Source: Lentimicrobium sp. (GTDB taxonomy: Bacteria; Bacteroidota; Bacteroidia; Bacteroidales; Lentimicrobiaceae). Taken from it: a stretch of 42,440 nt of DNA. This document shows, piece by piece, positions 7,449 to 16,600 of the stretch. Position 1 is the first letter of the stretch. Each line of letters starts with the position of its first letter. A program made the position numbers and the translations under genes. The notes under the pieces were generated by a model, which was given only the letters and a program-made list of their open reading frames with translations, was not told the origin of the DNA and did no database searches. The DNA is taken from assembly GCA_024709105.1 (NCBI GenBank), contig JANJXJ010000084.1, forward strand, positions 1 through 42,440, in the 5' to 3' direction.

Positions 7449-9101
7449 ATGAGCATGTTTTGCTATCAATGCCAGGAAGCAGCCAAAGGAACCGGCTGCA
7501 CCATCAAGGGAGTTTGCGGAAAAACTGACGATGTTTCCAATCTGCAGGACTTATTGATGTTTGTAATGAAAGGAATCTCGATTTACAGCCACGAAGCGAG
7601 AGTCAAAGGAATTGAAAATGCCCGGGTCAACAAATTTATTACCGACGGGTTATTCGCCACCATCACCAATGCCAACTTCGACCGTTCGGTGTTTATCCGC
7701 CGCATACACGAAGGGCTGGCATTGCGCAACGAAATAAAAGATATCTGCGAAAAGGCAGGTATTAAGTTTAATGAATCAGAACTTCATGAGTCGGCTGTAT
7801 GGTTTGCAGACAGTGAAGCTGAGTTTGATGCCAAAGCCATAGAGGTAGGTGTACTTGCCACCGAAAATGAAGATGTACGTTCGTTGCGCGAGTTGCTGAC
7901 CTATGGATTAAAAGGTATGGCAGCTTACACAGAACACGCTTACAATCTTGGTTTTGAAGAGCCGGCATTGTATGAATTTATGCAGCGTGGCCTTGTAGCC
8001 ACCACCAAAAACCACACCGCCGGCGAATTGGTTGGCCTGGTGATGGAATGTGGAAAATCCGGAGTAACCGCCATGGCATTGCTCGACAAAGCCAATACCA
8101 GCAATTACGGCAACCCTGAAATTACAAAAGTAAACATCGGCGTAAGCGACAAACCCGGAATCCTTATCAGTGGCCATGACCTGAAGGACATGGAGGAGCT
8201 GCTGAAACAAACCGAGGGCACCGGTGTGGATGTTTACACACACAGCGAGATGCTTCCGGCAAATTATTACCCGGCATTTAAAAAGTACAGTCATTTTGTT
8301 GGCAATTACGGCAGCTCATGGTGGAAACAAAAAGAAGAATTTGAAACCTTCAACGGACCCATTCTCTTTACCACCAACTGTATTGTACCTCCGCCAGCGA
8401 GCGCAACCTACCGCGATAAAGTTTACACCACCGGTGCAGCCGGTTTCAGTGGGTTCAAACACATTGCTGACCGTGCAGAAGGCAGATCAAAAGATTTCAG
8501 CGAAATAATAGCACATGCAAAAAAATGTGCTGCCCCCACTGAAATTGAAAAAGGTGAGATTATCGGTGGATTTGCTCATGCTCAGGTGTTTGCACTTGCC
8601 GACAAGGTGGTTGAAGCAGTAAAAACCGGTGCCATCCGCAAGTTCTTTGTAATGGCCGGATGTGATGGCCGGATGAAAGACCGCAGCTATTACACCGAAT
8701 TTGCAGAAGCACTTCCACAGGACACCGTAATTCTTACCGCCGGCTGTGCAAAATACCGTTACAATAAACTGCCGCTGGGCGATATAGGCGGAATTCCCCG
8801 TGTACTCGATGCCGGACAGTGCAATGACTCCTACTCGCTTGCAGTAATTGCACTTAAGCTGAAGGAAGTATTTGAATTGAACGATATCAATGAACTCTCC
8901 ATAGCTTACAACATCGCCTGGTATGAGCAGAAGGCTGTAATAGTGTTGCTTGCATTGCTTCACCTGGGTGTGAAAAACATACACCTCGGCCCCACCCTGC
9001 CGGCATTTTTATCGCCCCATGTTGCCAAAGTACTGGTAGAAACATTTGGAATTGCACCCATTGGCAGTGTTGACGAAGACATGAAACTCTTTCTGAACTA
9101 A
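7449..9101 (+). CDS. hcp: Hybrid cluster protein (hydroxylamine / NO reductase)
   Basis: A 550-residue class I Hcp, the length typical of strict anaerobes. The N-terminal cysteines C5-x2-C8-x8-C17-x5-C23 match the cubane [4Fe-4S] motif and not the 2Fe-2S form of enterics. All expected ligands of the hybrid [4Fe-2O-2S] cluster are seen: His243, Glu267, Cys311, Cys405 (the persulfide position), Cys433, Cys458 and Glu493. Each lies one residue before the Desulfovibrio vulgaris numbering as I recall it. The enzyme is cytoplasmic and reduces NO to N2O and, in vitro, hydroxylamine to ammonia. This makes it a detoxifying partner for the nitrite reductase NrfHA encoded downstream. No hcr reductase gene is adjacent; the ferredoxin at 5058-6002 may supply electrons (inference). 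Start at the ATG after an A-rich leader. Confidence 0.97.
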   Translation: MSMFCYQCQEAAKGTGCTIKGVCGKTDDVSNLQDLLMFVMKGISIYSHEARVKGIENARVNKFITDGLFATITNANFDRSVFIRRIHEGLALRNEIKDICEKAGIKFNESELHESAVWFADSEAEFDAKAIEVGVLATENEDVRSLRELLTYGLKGMAAYTEHAYNLGFEEPALYEFMQRGLVATTKNHTAGELVGLVMECGKSGVTAMALLDKANTSNYGNPEITKVNIGVSDKPGILISGHDLKDMEELLKQTEGTGVDVYTHSEMLPANYYPAFKKYSHFVGNYGSSWWKQKEEFETFNGPILFTTNCIVPPPASATYRDKVYTTGAAGFSGFKHIADRAEGRSKDFSEIIAHAKKCAAPTEIEKGEIIGGFAHAQVFALADKVVEAVKTGAIRKFFVMAGCDGRMKDRSYYTEFAEALPQDTVILTAGCAKYRYNKLPLGDIGGIPRVLDAGQCNDSYSLAVIALKLKEVFELNDINELSIAYNIAWYEQKAVIVLLALLHLGVKNIHLGPTLPAFLSPHVAKVLVETFGIAPIGSVDEDMKLFLN

Positions 9102-9114
9102 CAGAATTCTCAGG

Positions 9115-9180
9115 TGTGCAGGTGCCTGTTAAAACAGGGCTTAACCCATTGCTTTGGCAGGCACCCGGCACATATTTTTA
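9115..9180 (+). terminator. Long hairpin after hcp, terminator or attenuator
   Basis: Left arm TGTGC-A-GGTGCCTG (9115-9128) pairs with CAGGCACC-CG-GCACA (9158-9172), giving 13 bp with small bulges, followed by TATTTTTA. A competing smaller hairpin, CCTGTT-AA-AACAGG (9125-9138), shares the left arm. It lies 13 bp after the hcp stop and 22 bp before the next gene, so it probably ends most hcp transcripts or sets the hcp/downstream ratio. Confidence 0.65.
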
Positions 9181-9202
9181 ACAATCACAAAAAGTAAAAA
9201 TC

Positions 9203-10435
9203 ATGAGCGAACTCATCAATAACTCGGAAAAACGCAAAGCTCAGTTAAAGGAACTGATCTTAAAACTACATCAGGGCGGCCATCAGGAAGACGTAAGAAA
9301 AGAACTGATGAACAGCCTGAGCCAGATTCCTTACGGCGAGGTGGTTGAAGTGGAGCAGGAGCTTATTTCGGAAGGTTTACCCGAAGAAGAAGTTCTCAAA
9401 CTTTGTGATGCCCACTCTGCAGTTTTGCAGGGCAACATTGACCTGAGCGGATCAAAAGCAATACCCGCAGGACATCCGGTTGACGTTTTCAAACGCGAAA
9501 ACGAAGAATTGCTCAAAGTTACCGGTCAGGCCAGAAAATTGATTGCAGAAGCTGCTCATGCAAATCAAAGCGAAATTGAAAGCATCATACTTAAACTCAG
9601 GGCTCTTTTTAATGGCCTGATGGATGCCGACAAACATTATCAGCGCAAAGAATACCTGCTTTTCCCTTATCTGGAAAGCAAAGGCATCACCGGCCCTCCC
9701 AAAGTAATGTGGGGCAAACATGATGAAATCAGGGAACTCATCAAAGGGAGTCTGGAAGTGCTTCAGCAAGCCGGCATTTCATCTGAAGAATTGCAGGCAT
9801 CTGCCGAAATTGTACTTAATCAGGCCTTGTTTGGCATAGACGACATGACAGTAAAAGAAGAGCAGATACTTTTCCCGATGTCGATGGACAAACTTACTGA
9901 AGCTGAATGGTTTGAAATAAGCAAACAATCACTTGAAATCGGCTACTGTCTGTACGACCCGCAAACCAGCTGGAAACCGGAATGGGCAGGAGAAACAGGG
10001 ATAAACGAAGCACAAAAATCAGGCAGCCAGATTCAGTTGCCTTCGGGCAGCTTTTCAGCAGCAGAACTGATGGCCATACTCAATACATTGCCCATTGACA
10101 TGACCTTTGTTGACAAAGACGACAAGGTAAAATACTTTTCGCAGGGTGCAGAGCGCATTTTTCAGCGCAACCGTGCCATACTTAACCGCGATGTAAGGCA
10201 TTGCCATCCACCGGCAAGTGCACACATTGTTGACAAGATTATTGACGATTTCAAAACCGGCCGTGAATCCAGAGCTCCTTTCTGGATAAATATGGGTGGC
10301 AAAATGATTCACATTGAATACTTTGCCCTCAGGGGTGAAAACGGCGAATACCTCGGAACTCTTGAAGTTTCGCATAATGTAACCCCTTATCGCGAATTAC
10401 AGGGCGAACAAAGGATTCTTTCGTATTCAAAATAA
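9203..10435 (+). CDS. DUF438-hemerythrin-PAS protein
   Basis: A 410-residue soluble protein with three parts. Residues ~10-75 form the helical DUF438 domain (KAQLKELILKLHQGG, then EVEQELISEGLPEEEV). Residues ~88-235 form a hemerythrin-like HHE bundle: His91 (GHPVDVF), His145 and Glu150 (DADKHYQRKEYLLFPYLE), His173 (WGKHDEI) and Glu219/220 (KEEQILFPM) are good di-iron ligands. Residues ~285-405 are a PAS domain (IDMTFVDKDDKVKYFSQGAERIF) ending in a PAC-like LEVSHNVTPYRELQG. The family is associated with NO or oxygen handling in anaerobes; di-iron sites of this type bind NO and O2. Next to hcp it may scavenge NO or repair Fe-S centres, with the PAS possibly binding heme or another cofactor (inference). 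It is followed 7 bp later by the DUF2249 gene, so the two are co-transcribed. Confidence 0.9.
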   Translation: MSELINNSEKRKAQLKELILKLHQGGHQEDVRKELMNSLSQIPYGEVVEVEQELISEGLPEEEVLKLCDAHSAVLQGNIDLSGSKAIPAGHPVDVFKRENEELLKVTGQARKLIAEAAHANQSEIESIILKLRALFNGLMDADKHYQRKEYLLFPYLESKGITGPPKVMWGKHDEIRELIKGSLEVLQQAGISSEELQASAEIVLNQALFGIDDMTVKEEQILFPMSMDKLTEAEWFEISKQSLEIGYCLYDPQTSWKPEWAGETGINEAQKSGSQIQLPSGSFSAAELMAILNTLPIDMTFVDKDDKVKYFSQGAERIFQRNRAILNRDVRHCHPPASAHIVDKIIDDFKTGRESRAPFWINMGGKMIHIEYFALRGENGEYLGTLEVSHNVTPYRELQGEQRILSYSK

Positions 10436-10442
10436 AACCGAC

Positions 10443-10961
10443 ATGAACGAACAACTCATTATAACTCCCAAAACCAAAGTTTTGCAGGCCATAGAGGCAT
10501 ATCCTCAGCTGGAAGAATTACTGATCAGCTATGTGCCAGCTTTTGTAAAACTGAAAAATCCAGTGCTGCGCAAAACAGTGGCCCGCATTGCAACTTTGCA
10601 GCAGGCTGCTGCCATTGGCAATGTCCCGGTTGAAGAACTCATCAACAAACTGAGGGCAGAAATTGGTCAGGATTTATTCACACAAAACGAAAACCAAATG
10701 TACAACACCCAACAACCAGAATGGTACAATGAGTCACTGATTGCCGGTGAACTTGATGCCAGGCCTATGCTGGCCGCCGGCGAACATCCCGTAAATCAGG
10801 TAATTGCTGATCTTAAGATACTTGAAACAGGAAAAATCTACAAGCTTACAGCCCCTTTTCTTCCTGCTCCGCTTATAGACAAAGCCAGCAGCCTCAATTT
10901 TAAACACTGGGTAACCAAATCTGATGACGGAACCCACATCATTTATTTCACTGCAATTTAA
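10443..10961 (+). CDS. DUF1858-DUF2249 protein
   Basis: A 172-residue soluble protein. Residues ~5-70 look like DUF1858, a ScdA/hybrid-cluster-associated N-terminal helical domain (TKVLQAIEAYPQLEELLISYVPAFVKLKNPVLRKTVARIATLQQAA). Residues ~98-172 match DUF2249, a small TusA-like alpha/beta fold (LDARPMLAAGEHPVNQVI, then GKIYKLTAPFLPAPLIDKA). DUF2249 and DUF1858 proteins recur beside hemerythrin and DUF438 genes in anaerobic nitrogen-oxide clusters. The biochemical role is not established; repair of NO-damaged iron centres is a common proposal. It is tightly spaced with its neighbours (7 bp before, 11 bp after), forming an operon 9203-11302. Confidence 0.85.
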   Translation: MNEQLIITPKTKVLQAIEAYPQLEELLISYVPAFVKLKNPVLRKTVARIATLQQAAAIGNVPVEELINKLRAEIGQDLFTQNENQMYNTQQPEWYNESLIAGELDARPMLAAGEHPVNQVIADLKILETGKIYKLTAPFLPAPLIDKASSLNFKHWVTKSDDGTHIIYFTAI

Positions 10962-10972
10962 CACTATAAACC

Positions 10973-11302
10973 ATGGAAAACAACAAATTCAATAACAGCT
11001 CAGCATTTTCCTTCAATAGCGAAATCAATTATTCCGAAGGCGGAATAGTGAGTATGCGGGTAATGGAGAAAAGTGCCGGAAATGTGAGCCTTTTTGCATT
11101 CGACAAAGGACAGAAACTGAGCGAACACACTGCTCCCTTTGATGCAATGATACAGGTAACTGAAGGCGAAGCGGAAATAATCATTGGCGGAAATCCGAAT
11201 CATCTGCATGCCGGCGAAACCATAATTATGCCCGCCAATATTCCTCATGCGGTAAATGCCATTGAGAAGTTCAAAATGGTTTTAACCATGATTAAAGCCT
11301 GA
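10973..11302 (+). CDS. Small cupin protein
   Basis: A 109-residue single-domain cupin. The first motif around KLSEHTAPFDAMIQVTEGEAEIII carries the His/Glu pattern, although the usual G(X)5HXH is reduced to one His followed by FDA. The second motif, HLHAGETIIMPANIPHAVNAIEKFKM, keeps the P-x4-H signature. It could bind a metal through fewer ligands than usual. It is the last gene of the DUF438-DUF2249-cupin operon. Cupins of this kind are often seen at the end of hcp/hemerythrin operons in Bacteroidota, but the substrate is unknown. Confidence 0.8.
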   Translation: MENNKFNNSSAFSFNSEINYSEGGIVSMRVMEKSAGNVSLFAFDKGQKLSEHTAPFDAMIQVTEGEAEIIIGGNPNHLHAGETIIMPANIPHAVNAIEKFKMVLTMIKA

Positions 11303-11323
11303 AAAAGATAGTTTCGCTACTGG

Positions 11324-11517
11324 AAGGGGCTGTCTCAAAAGGGTAAAATTGGAGCGGAATTACAACCGAACCGCCCCGGGCGGTGAGCTCAGCGTTAGCC
11401 CCCCCGCCAATGGCTGGGAGCTAAATTCCGCTCATCATAATTGTTTGTATATCAACAATATATGTTAGGCGTAATTTTTAATTACGCCGTTTCATAGAAC
11501 TTTTGAGACAGCCCCTT
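11324..11517. mobile_element. MITE-like element, 194 bp
   Basis: Perfect 18-bp terminal inverted repeats: AAGGGGCTGTCTCAAAAG (11324-11341) and its exact reverse complement (11500-11517). The interior has no coding frame but holds further dyads: GAGCGGAATT with AATTCCGCTC, and GGCGTAATT-TTT-AATTACGCC. The GGCTGTCTCAAAAG type of end is like the termini of several insertion-sequence families, so this is probably a non-autonomous derivative mobilised by a transposase elsewhere. No convincing target-site duplication is visible. It sits in the gap between two operons and, with the terminal T-run, could also act as a transcription barrier. Confidence 0.75.
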
Positions 11518-11555
11518 TTATTCCTGTTTAATCTGCCACAATCTGACAACCTCTG

Positions 11556-13106
11556 ATGAAAACTCTGAGAAAATATCACAAATGGCCTTCCCTGATTATT
11601 GGCTTTTTCCTGCTTCTTTTTGCAATATCGGGGATCATTATGAACCACCGTAACTGGTTTTCGGGCATTAACTTCCCCAGAGGACTGATGCCACCCGAAT
11701 ACCGTTATAAAAACTGGAATCTGGCGGCTATCAAAGGCAATCTTGAGTTGGATAATGGCAGAGTCCTGGTTTATGGGAATATTGGTATTTACAGCACCGA
11801 CAGCAGTTACAAAACCTACAGCGACTTCAACCAGGGGCTGGGCCGGGGCATGGACAACCGCAAGGTATTTTCATTGTATAAAAGCAATGCCGGCCAGCTG
11901 TACGCCGGAACTTTATTCGGGCTTTACCGGTACAACCAGGCTGCAGAAAAATGGGAACAGATTTCGCTCCCCGAAAAATCACCAAGAGTTGTAAAGATAT
12001 CTGAGAATAAAACAGGAGTCCTTGTCCTCACCAGATCTCATTTGTATAAAATTGTAAATGAAACTTCTGGTAATGAAAAAATATCTGAAATAAACATTCC
12101 TTCGGCTAGTAACAGCGATGGCAAGGTGGGCCTATTCAGGACATTGTGGATTATACACAGCGGAGAATTATTAGGTTTACCCGGTAAAATATTGGTTGAC
12201 TTAGTCGGGCTGGTGCTGATTTTTATTGTTTTAAGCGGTTATTTCTACACATTCTTACCTTCAATCACCAAAAGGGCTGGAGAAGAACTCAAAAGCAGAC
12301 TTAAGAAAATAAACCGCACATCCATACAATGGCACAATAAAATTGGTTATTATGGCATAATCATCTTTATAATCACCACCTTAACGGGTATGTTTCTGAG
12401 GCCTCCCCTGCTTATACCCATTGCATATACAAGAGTTAATCCAATTCCGGGAACCATACTGATGCATCACAACCCCTGGCATGATCGGCTCCGCGATATG
12501 GAAAGCGACAGCAGCGGCAATATTATCATTTCAACCAGTGAGGGCTTTTACCGGTTTGCCCCGGAAAAAGACAGCCTGAGTATTCCGCTGCCTGTTCAGC
12601 CCGAGGTAAGTGTAATGGGAATCACTGCTTTTCAATTTCTTGATAATAAAAATCTGCTGGTAGGATCTTTCAGCGGATTATACAGCTGGAATATTGAAGA
12701 ACAATCAGTTACAAACTATATAACCGGACTCCCGGCTCAAAAAACCGGCAGAGGAAATCCGTTCGGAAGTCTGGCCATTTCAGGAATAATCAACAAAAAT
12801 GGTTTGCCGGTTGCACTTACCGAATATCAGGCAGGCTGGATTCCGCTGAAAAACTCTGGCGTAAAATCAGAAATGCCGGCATCACTGGCAAAACTGCCAA
12901 TTTCTTTATGGAATCTTTCACTAGAAGTACATACCGGCCGGATTTTTTCAGTAATTTTAGGCGATTTATATATTCTGTATGTTCCATTAATGGGACTTAC
13001 CACACTGCTTATCCTGATTACTGGCTGGTGGCTGTGGTACAAAATGCTGAAACGCAGGAAGAATCATAAAAAAAAGAACGCAAATGAAAATAAACAGATT
13101 GCATGA
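11556..13106 (+). CDS. PepSY-associated transmembrane protein with propeller-like insertions
   Basis: A 516-residue inner-membrane protein. Four membrane segments are visible at about 11-31, 210-232, 263-283 and 471-495. The segments carry PepSY-TM signatures: YHKW...IIMNHRNW at the N-terminus, IHSGELLGLPGKILVDLVGL before the second helix, QWHNKIGYYG before the third, and VHTGRIFSVILGDLYILY before the fourth. The paired histidines resemble those of heme- or iron-reducing PepSY proteins. The two large loops between helices contain propeller-like repeats (QLYAGTLFGLYRYNQ, then NLLVGSFSGLYSWNIE) instead of plain PepSY domains. It may move electrons across the membrane, possibly for metal or heme reduction (inference). 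Its 3' end overlaps the next cupin gene by 23 bp, so they are translationally coupled. Confidence 0.75.
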   Translation: MKTLRKYHKWPSLIIGFFLLLFAISGIIMNHRNWFSGINFPRGLMPPEYRYKNWNLAAIKGNLELDNGRVLVYGNIGIYSTDSSYKTYSDFNQGLGRGMDNRKVFSLYKSNAGQLYAGTLFGLYRYNQAAEKWEQISLPEKSPRVVKISENKTGVLVLTRSHLYKIVNETSGNEKISEINIPSASNSDGKVGLFRTLWIIHSGELLGLPGKILVDLVGLVLIFIVLSGYFYTFLPSITKRAGEELKSRLKKINRTSIQWHNKIGYYGIIIFIITTLTGMFLRPPLLIPIAYTRVNPIPGTILMHHNPWHDRLRDMESDSSGNIIISTSEGFYRFAPEKDSLSIPLPVQPEVSVMGITAFQFLDNKNLLVGSFSGLYSWNIEEQSVTNYITGLPAQKTGRGNPFGSLAISGIINKNGLPVALTEYQAGWIPLKNSGVKSEMPASLAKLPISLWNLSLEVHTGRIFSVILGDLYILYVPLMGLTTLLILITGWWLWYKMLKRRKNHKKKNANENKQIA

Positions 13107-13389
13107 TGCTCCCCATGTTCCATATGACCTCGACGGACATATTCTGGGACAATTTCAGGCTTTCGACGTGGTACACCTCAACCTAAAACCCGGCGAAAAA
13201 ATTGAAAAACATATCAACCCGAAGGATGTACTCTTTTTTGTAATTAATGGAAAAGCCATGCTTGAAACAGATACCGAGCGGGTTCTAATTACCAAAGACC
13301 AGTACATACATGTTGAAGGAGGCATCAACCGGGGGTTTGAGAACATTTCGATTGCTCCATTCAAGGTTTTGGTAATAAAATCAAAATAA
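13084..13389 (+). CDS. Small cupin protein, coupled to the PepSY membrane protein
   Basis: A 101-residue cupin starting inside the last codons of the PepSY gene. The first motif is LNLKPGEKIEKHINPKDVLFFVINGKAML (one His and an Asp in the metal region), and the second is QYIHVEGGINRGFENIS, where the usual His-Pro signature is replaced. The metal site is therefore incomplete. It differs from the cupin at 10973-11302 in sequence but has the same size. The overlap suggests a functional pair with the membrane protein. Confidence 0.75.
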   Translation: MKINRLHDAPHVPYDLDGHILGQFQAFDVVHLNLKPGEKIEKHINPKDVLFFVINGKAMLETDTERVLITKDQYIHVEGGINRGFENISIAPFKVLVIKSK

Positions 13390-13454
13390 GAGAAAAAAGA
13401 ACATCTGACATTTAAACCTTTTTCAGAATTAATCTTCTGATTATCAATCATCAG

Positions 13455-13486
13455 CAAATCAATTGCTAATGATTTGTTAATTTTTG
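13455..13486 (+). terminator. Weak terminator after the PepSY-cupin operon
   Basis: CAAATCA (13455-13461) and TGATTTG (13470-13476) form a 7-bp stem with an 8-nt loop, followed by TTAATTTTTG. A second small hairpin, TCAGAA-TTAATC-TTCTGA, precedes it at 13424-13441. Both are AT-rich, so confidence is limited. Confidence 0.4.
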
Positions 13487-13517
13487 TCTGTAAAATAAAA
13501 TTCAGCTTGTTTTGATT

Positions 13518-13525
13518 TATCTTTG
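13518..13525 (+). promoter_or_regulatory. -7 box before the 1616-residue T9SS gene
   Basis: TATCTTTG matches TAnnTTTG exactly, about 80 bp before the ATG. A -33 TTTG at the normal spacing was not seen. Confidence 0.4.
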
Positions 13526-13605
13526 AGGGTTAATGATATTGCTTTACAATTAATAAAGCGGTTTCATTACTTCAGAATTCACCAGAAAACGCTAAGCAGG
13601 CTGCT

Positions 13606-16600
13606 ATGACCAGAATTTTACGCATCCCTTCCATCCTGATAATTATTATCTCTTTTTTATCTGCACTGAGTTTTGTGTCAGGGCAAACGCCCGTTTTACC
13701 TGTAAAAGAGCAGGGAGGCCTCCCCTTCAGCGAAAAGCAGCGAATTCGTTCTGAGTGGTTTTTCAACGACAGATCAGACCAGGACGGGAGCATGCGAAGT
13801 TACGCCCGGGCCATGCAAAAGTTTAATGCAGAACAGGCAACCCGCAGCGACCCGCAGAATATAACTTATGCACAATGGTATCCGCTTGGTCCTTCAGAAG
13901 TGAAACATCCTGTGCTGGCTCAGTTAGGCCAAATATATTCGCTATGGGTTGACACTACTGATTATCAGACAATCTATGCAGGCAGCAACACAGGAGGAGC
14001 CTGGGTAACCCGGGATGGCGGAAACAACTGGGCCTCCATGACAGGTGATTTATTTACCACCGGTGTTTTATCCATACAGGTCAATCCAAAAGACAATAAT
14101 CATATTTTCCTGGGGACAGGCTACTGGAGTTTTGGCCGCTCATACGGCACAGGCCTGCTGGAGAGCAAAAACGGAGGCGTTACCTGGTCGCAGAATTCAT
14201 TGAATAATGACATCATCAGCAATCAGTTTGTGGTTCAGAAACACAGGATTCATCCGGCATCGCCCGATACCATGCTTGCTGTGCTTAATACTGAATTCAA
14301 TATAAAAGGTGTTGTTTTGCAAAGTACCGATGGCGGAATGAGCTGGCAAAACGTTTATGAAGCGCCCAAAGCCATGCTGTTTGCCATCAACCATCAACCC
14401 GGAAATCCCAACAGGGTTTATATAAGCGGCGACCGTTTGCTCCGCAGCGATGATGCAGGCGCTTCCTGGAATGATCTTACCTATACATTGCCATTCGATA
14501 CCAATTTTATGCCTTTGCGTCTTCAGGTGGCCTTTACCGAAAAAAATCCCGACCTGATGATGGTATATTGTGAAACACATGATACAACCGCAACTATTCC
14601 GGGGCCGAGGAAATACTTGTTCAGGTCATTTGACGGAGGGGAAACCTTCCACAGACTGCTGATGAAACACGAACCACTGGCAGGTTACTGGAAAATGCAG
14701 TTTGCCATATCCCCCTCCAGCAATAATGAGTTTTACCTGGGCGGTGTATGGCTTTTCAAATACAGAATTGAAGGCGATTCAGCGAAGTACATCTACAGCA
14801 GCGACCATAAATATCATGTTGATGTAAGAGATCTGCATATATTTCAAGGGGATACTGCTGATATAATGTTTATGGCCAATGATGGCGGCGTAAGCCGTTC
14901 CGACAACGGAGGAGAATACTGGTACGATATTACCCGCAATGGTATGCAGATTCTGCAATTACACAACATCAATACAGGCGAAAATACCGATATGATGTAT
15001 GGCGGGCCGCAGGATGCAAACCTTTCCTTTTACAATTTCAAAACCAAAGAATGGTCGAGGAATAATAAAGTGAGTGATGCTTACGAAGGTGCTGTTGATT
15101 ACAACGATCCAAAAATTGTATATCTGGTGGGAGTGCCGCCCAAAATGAACCAACCCAATATGTTTCTGAAAAAGTCAGTGGACGGAGGCCTGACCTTTGC
15201 AGTTAAAGGGATTTCAGATACCACTGAGATCGGGCGTTGGGATAAACCTATGGAAATGGATCCGGTTGACCCGAATATCATTTACATAGGTGTAAGAAAT
15301 GTCTGGAAATCGGTGGATGGAGCTGAAACTTTTACCAGGATAAGCGATTTCCCGGGTTTAAATGATCCTAAATTGAAAGTTATAAAAGTAGCACCTTCGA
15401 ACCGGAATGTAATTTATGCTGCATTTGAAAATCCTGACTGGGCGCAGCCCAATCAGCCCAAGCTTTTTGTTACCCCTGATGGTGGATCGCGCTGGATCAA
15501 TATCACCCCTTCGGGGCCCAGCATCAACTTAAACTATGCAGGAATCGGCGACATTGCCATAGATCCCCAAAACCCGCAGAGAATATGGCTGGCAATGGTC
15601 AATACCTGGCATGACCGCCGATGCTACCGCAGTGAAGACGGTGGTTTATCGTGGCACAACTTTTCGGAAGGATTGCCTGACTTGCCGGTAAACAAGATTA
15701 AATTTGTAAAAGGAGCCGGATATGATGTGCTGCTGGCGGCTACCGATGGCGGCGTATACTATCGCGACGCCCGGATGAATGAATGGGTACCTTTTGGAAC
15801 CGGTTTACCCAAAACCCTGATAGCTGACCTGGAAATCAGCTACAGCCGCAACAAAATAATTGCAGGCACTTTTGGCAGAGGCTTATGGGAAGCAGAGCTT
15901 TGCCTTCCGCTGGAAGATGAAGCCCTGGTAATCAGCGATAACCAAAGCTGGACTACCGACCGGAATGTGCTCCAGGATCTGATTATCGAACCCGGCGCAA
16001 AACTTACCCTCAAATCACATATTGAAATGGGACGGGGCAGGCAGATTATAGTAAAACCCGGCGGCTCATTCAGAATGGAAGGCGGTTCGATCAACAGCAA
16101 CTGCGCTGATCTGTGGAAAGGAATCAAAGTTTATGGCAAAGCCGGTTCTGAAGACGCAAGCGATCATGGCAGTGTATTCCTGGGTTTCGGCGCAGCGCTC
16201 AGAAATGCCATTACCGCCATCGAAACTTTTGCGGTTGATGATAACGGTGAAATTATCGCACATCAGGGCGGTGGTATTATTGAAGCCCGAAACGCTGTTT
16301 TTCAAAACAACAGAACAACTGTAATATTAAAGCCCAATCCGGCAGGCCATTTGTCAGGGTTTAAACTTTGCCGGTTTTCATCAACTGATTCTCTGACAGA
16401 TGGTTCACTACCCGGAGATTTTGTGGTTATGGAAGGTATTCATGGAATCAGCTTTCTGAGCTGCCAGTTTGAAAACAGTCTTCCGGCATCCGTTCAGCCT
16501 CAGTATCAGCGTGGTGCAGGCATCAGAAGCTTTAATTCATCATTCATTGTAGATCGTTTCAGTACCGATTCCATTCCTTTCGGATTAAATTCAGAACCAG

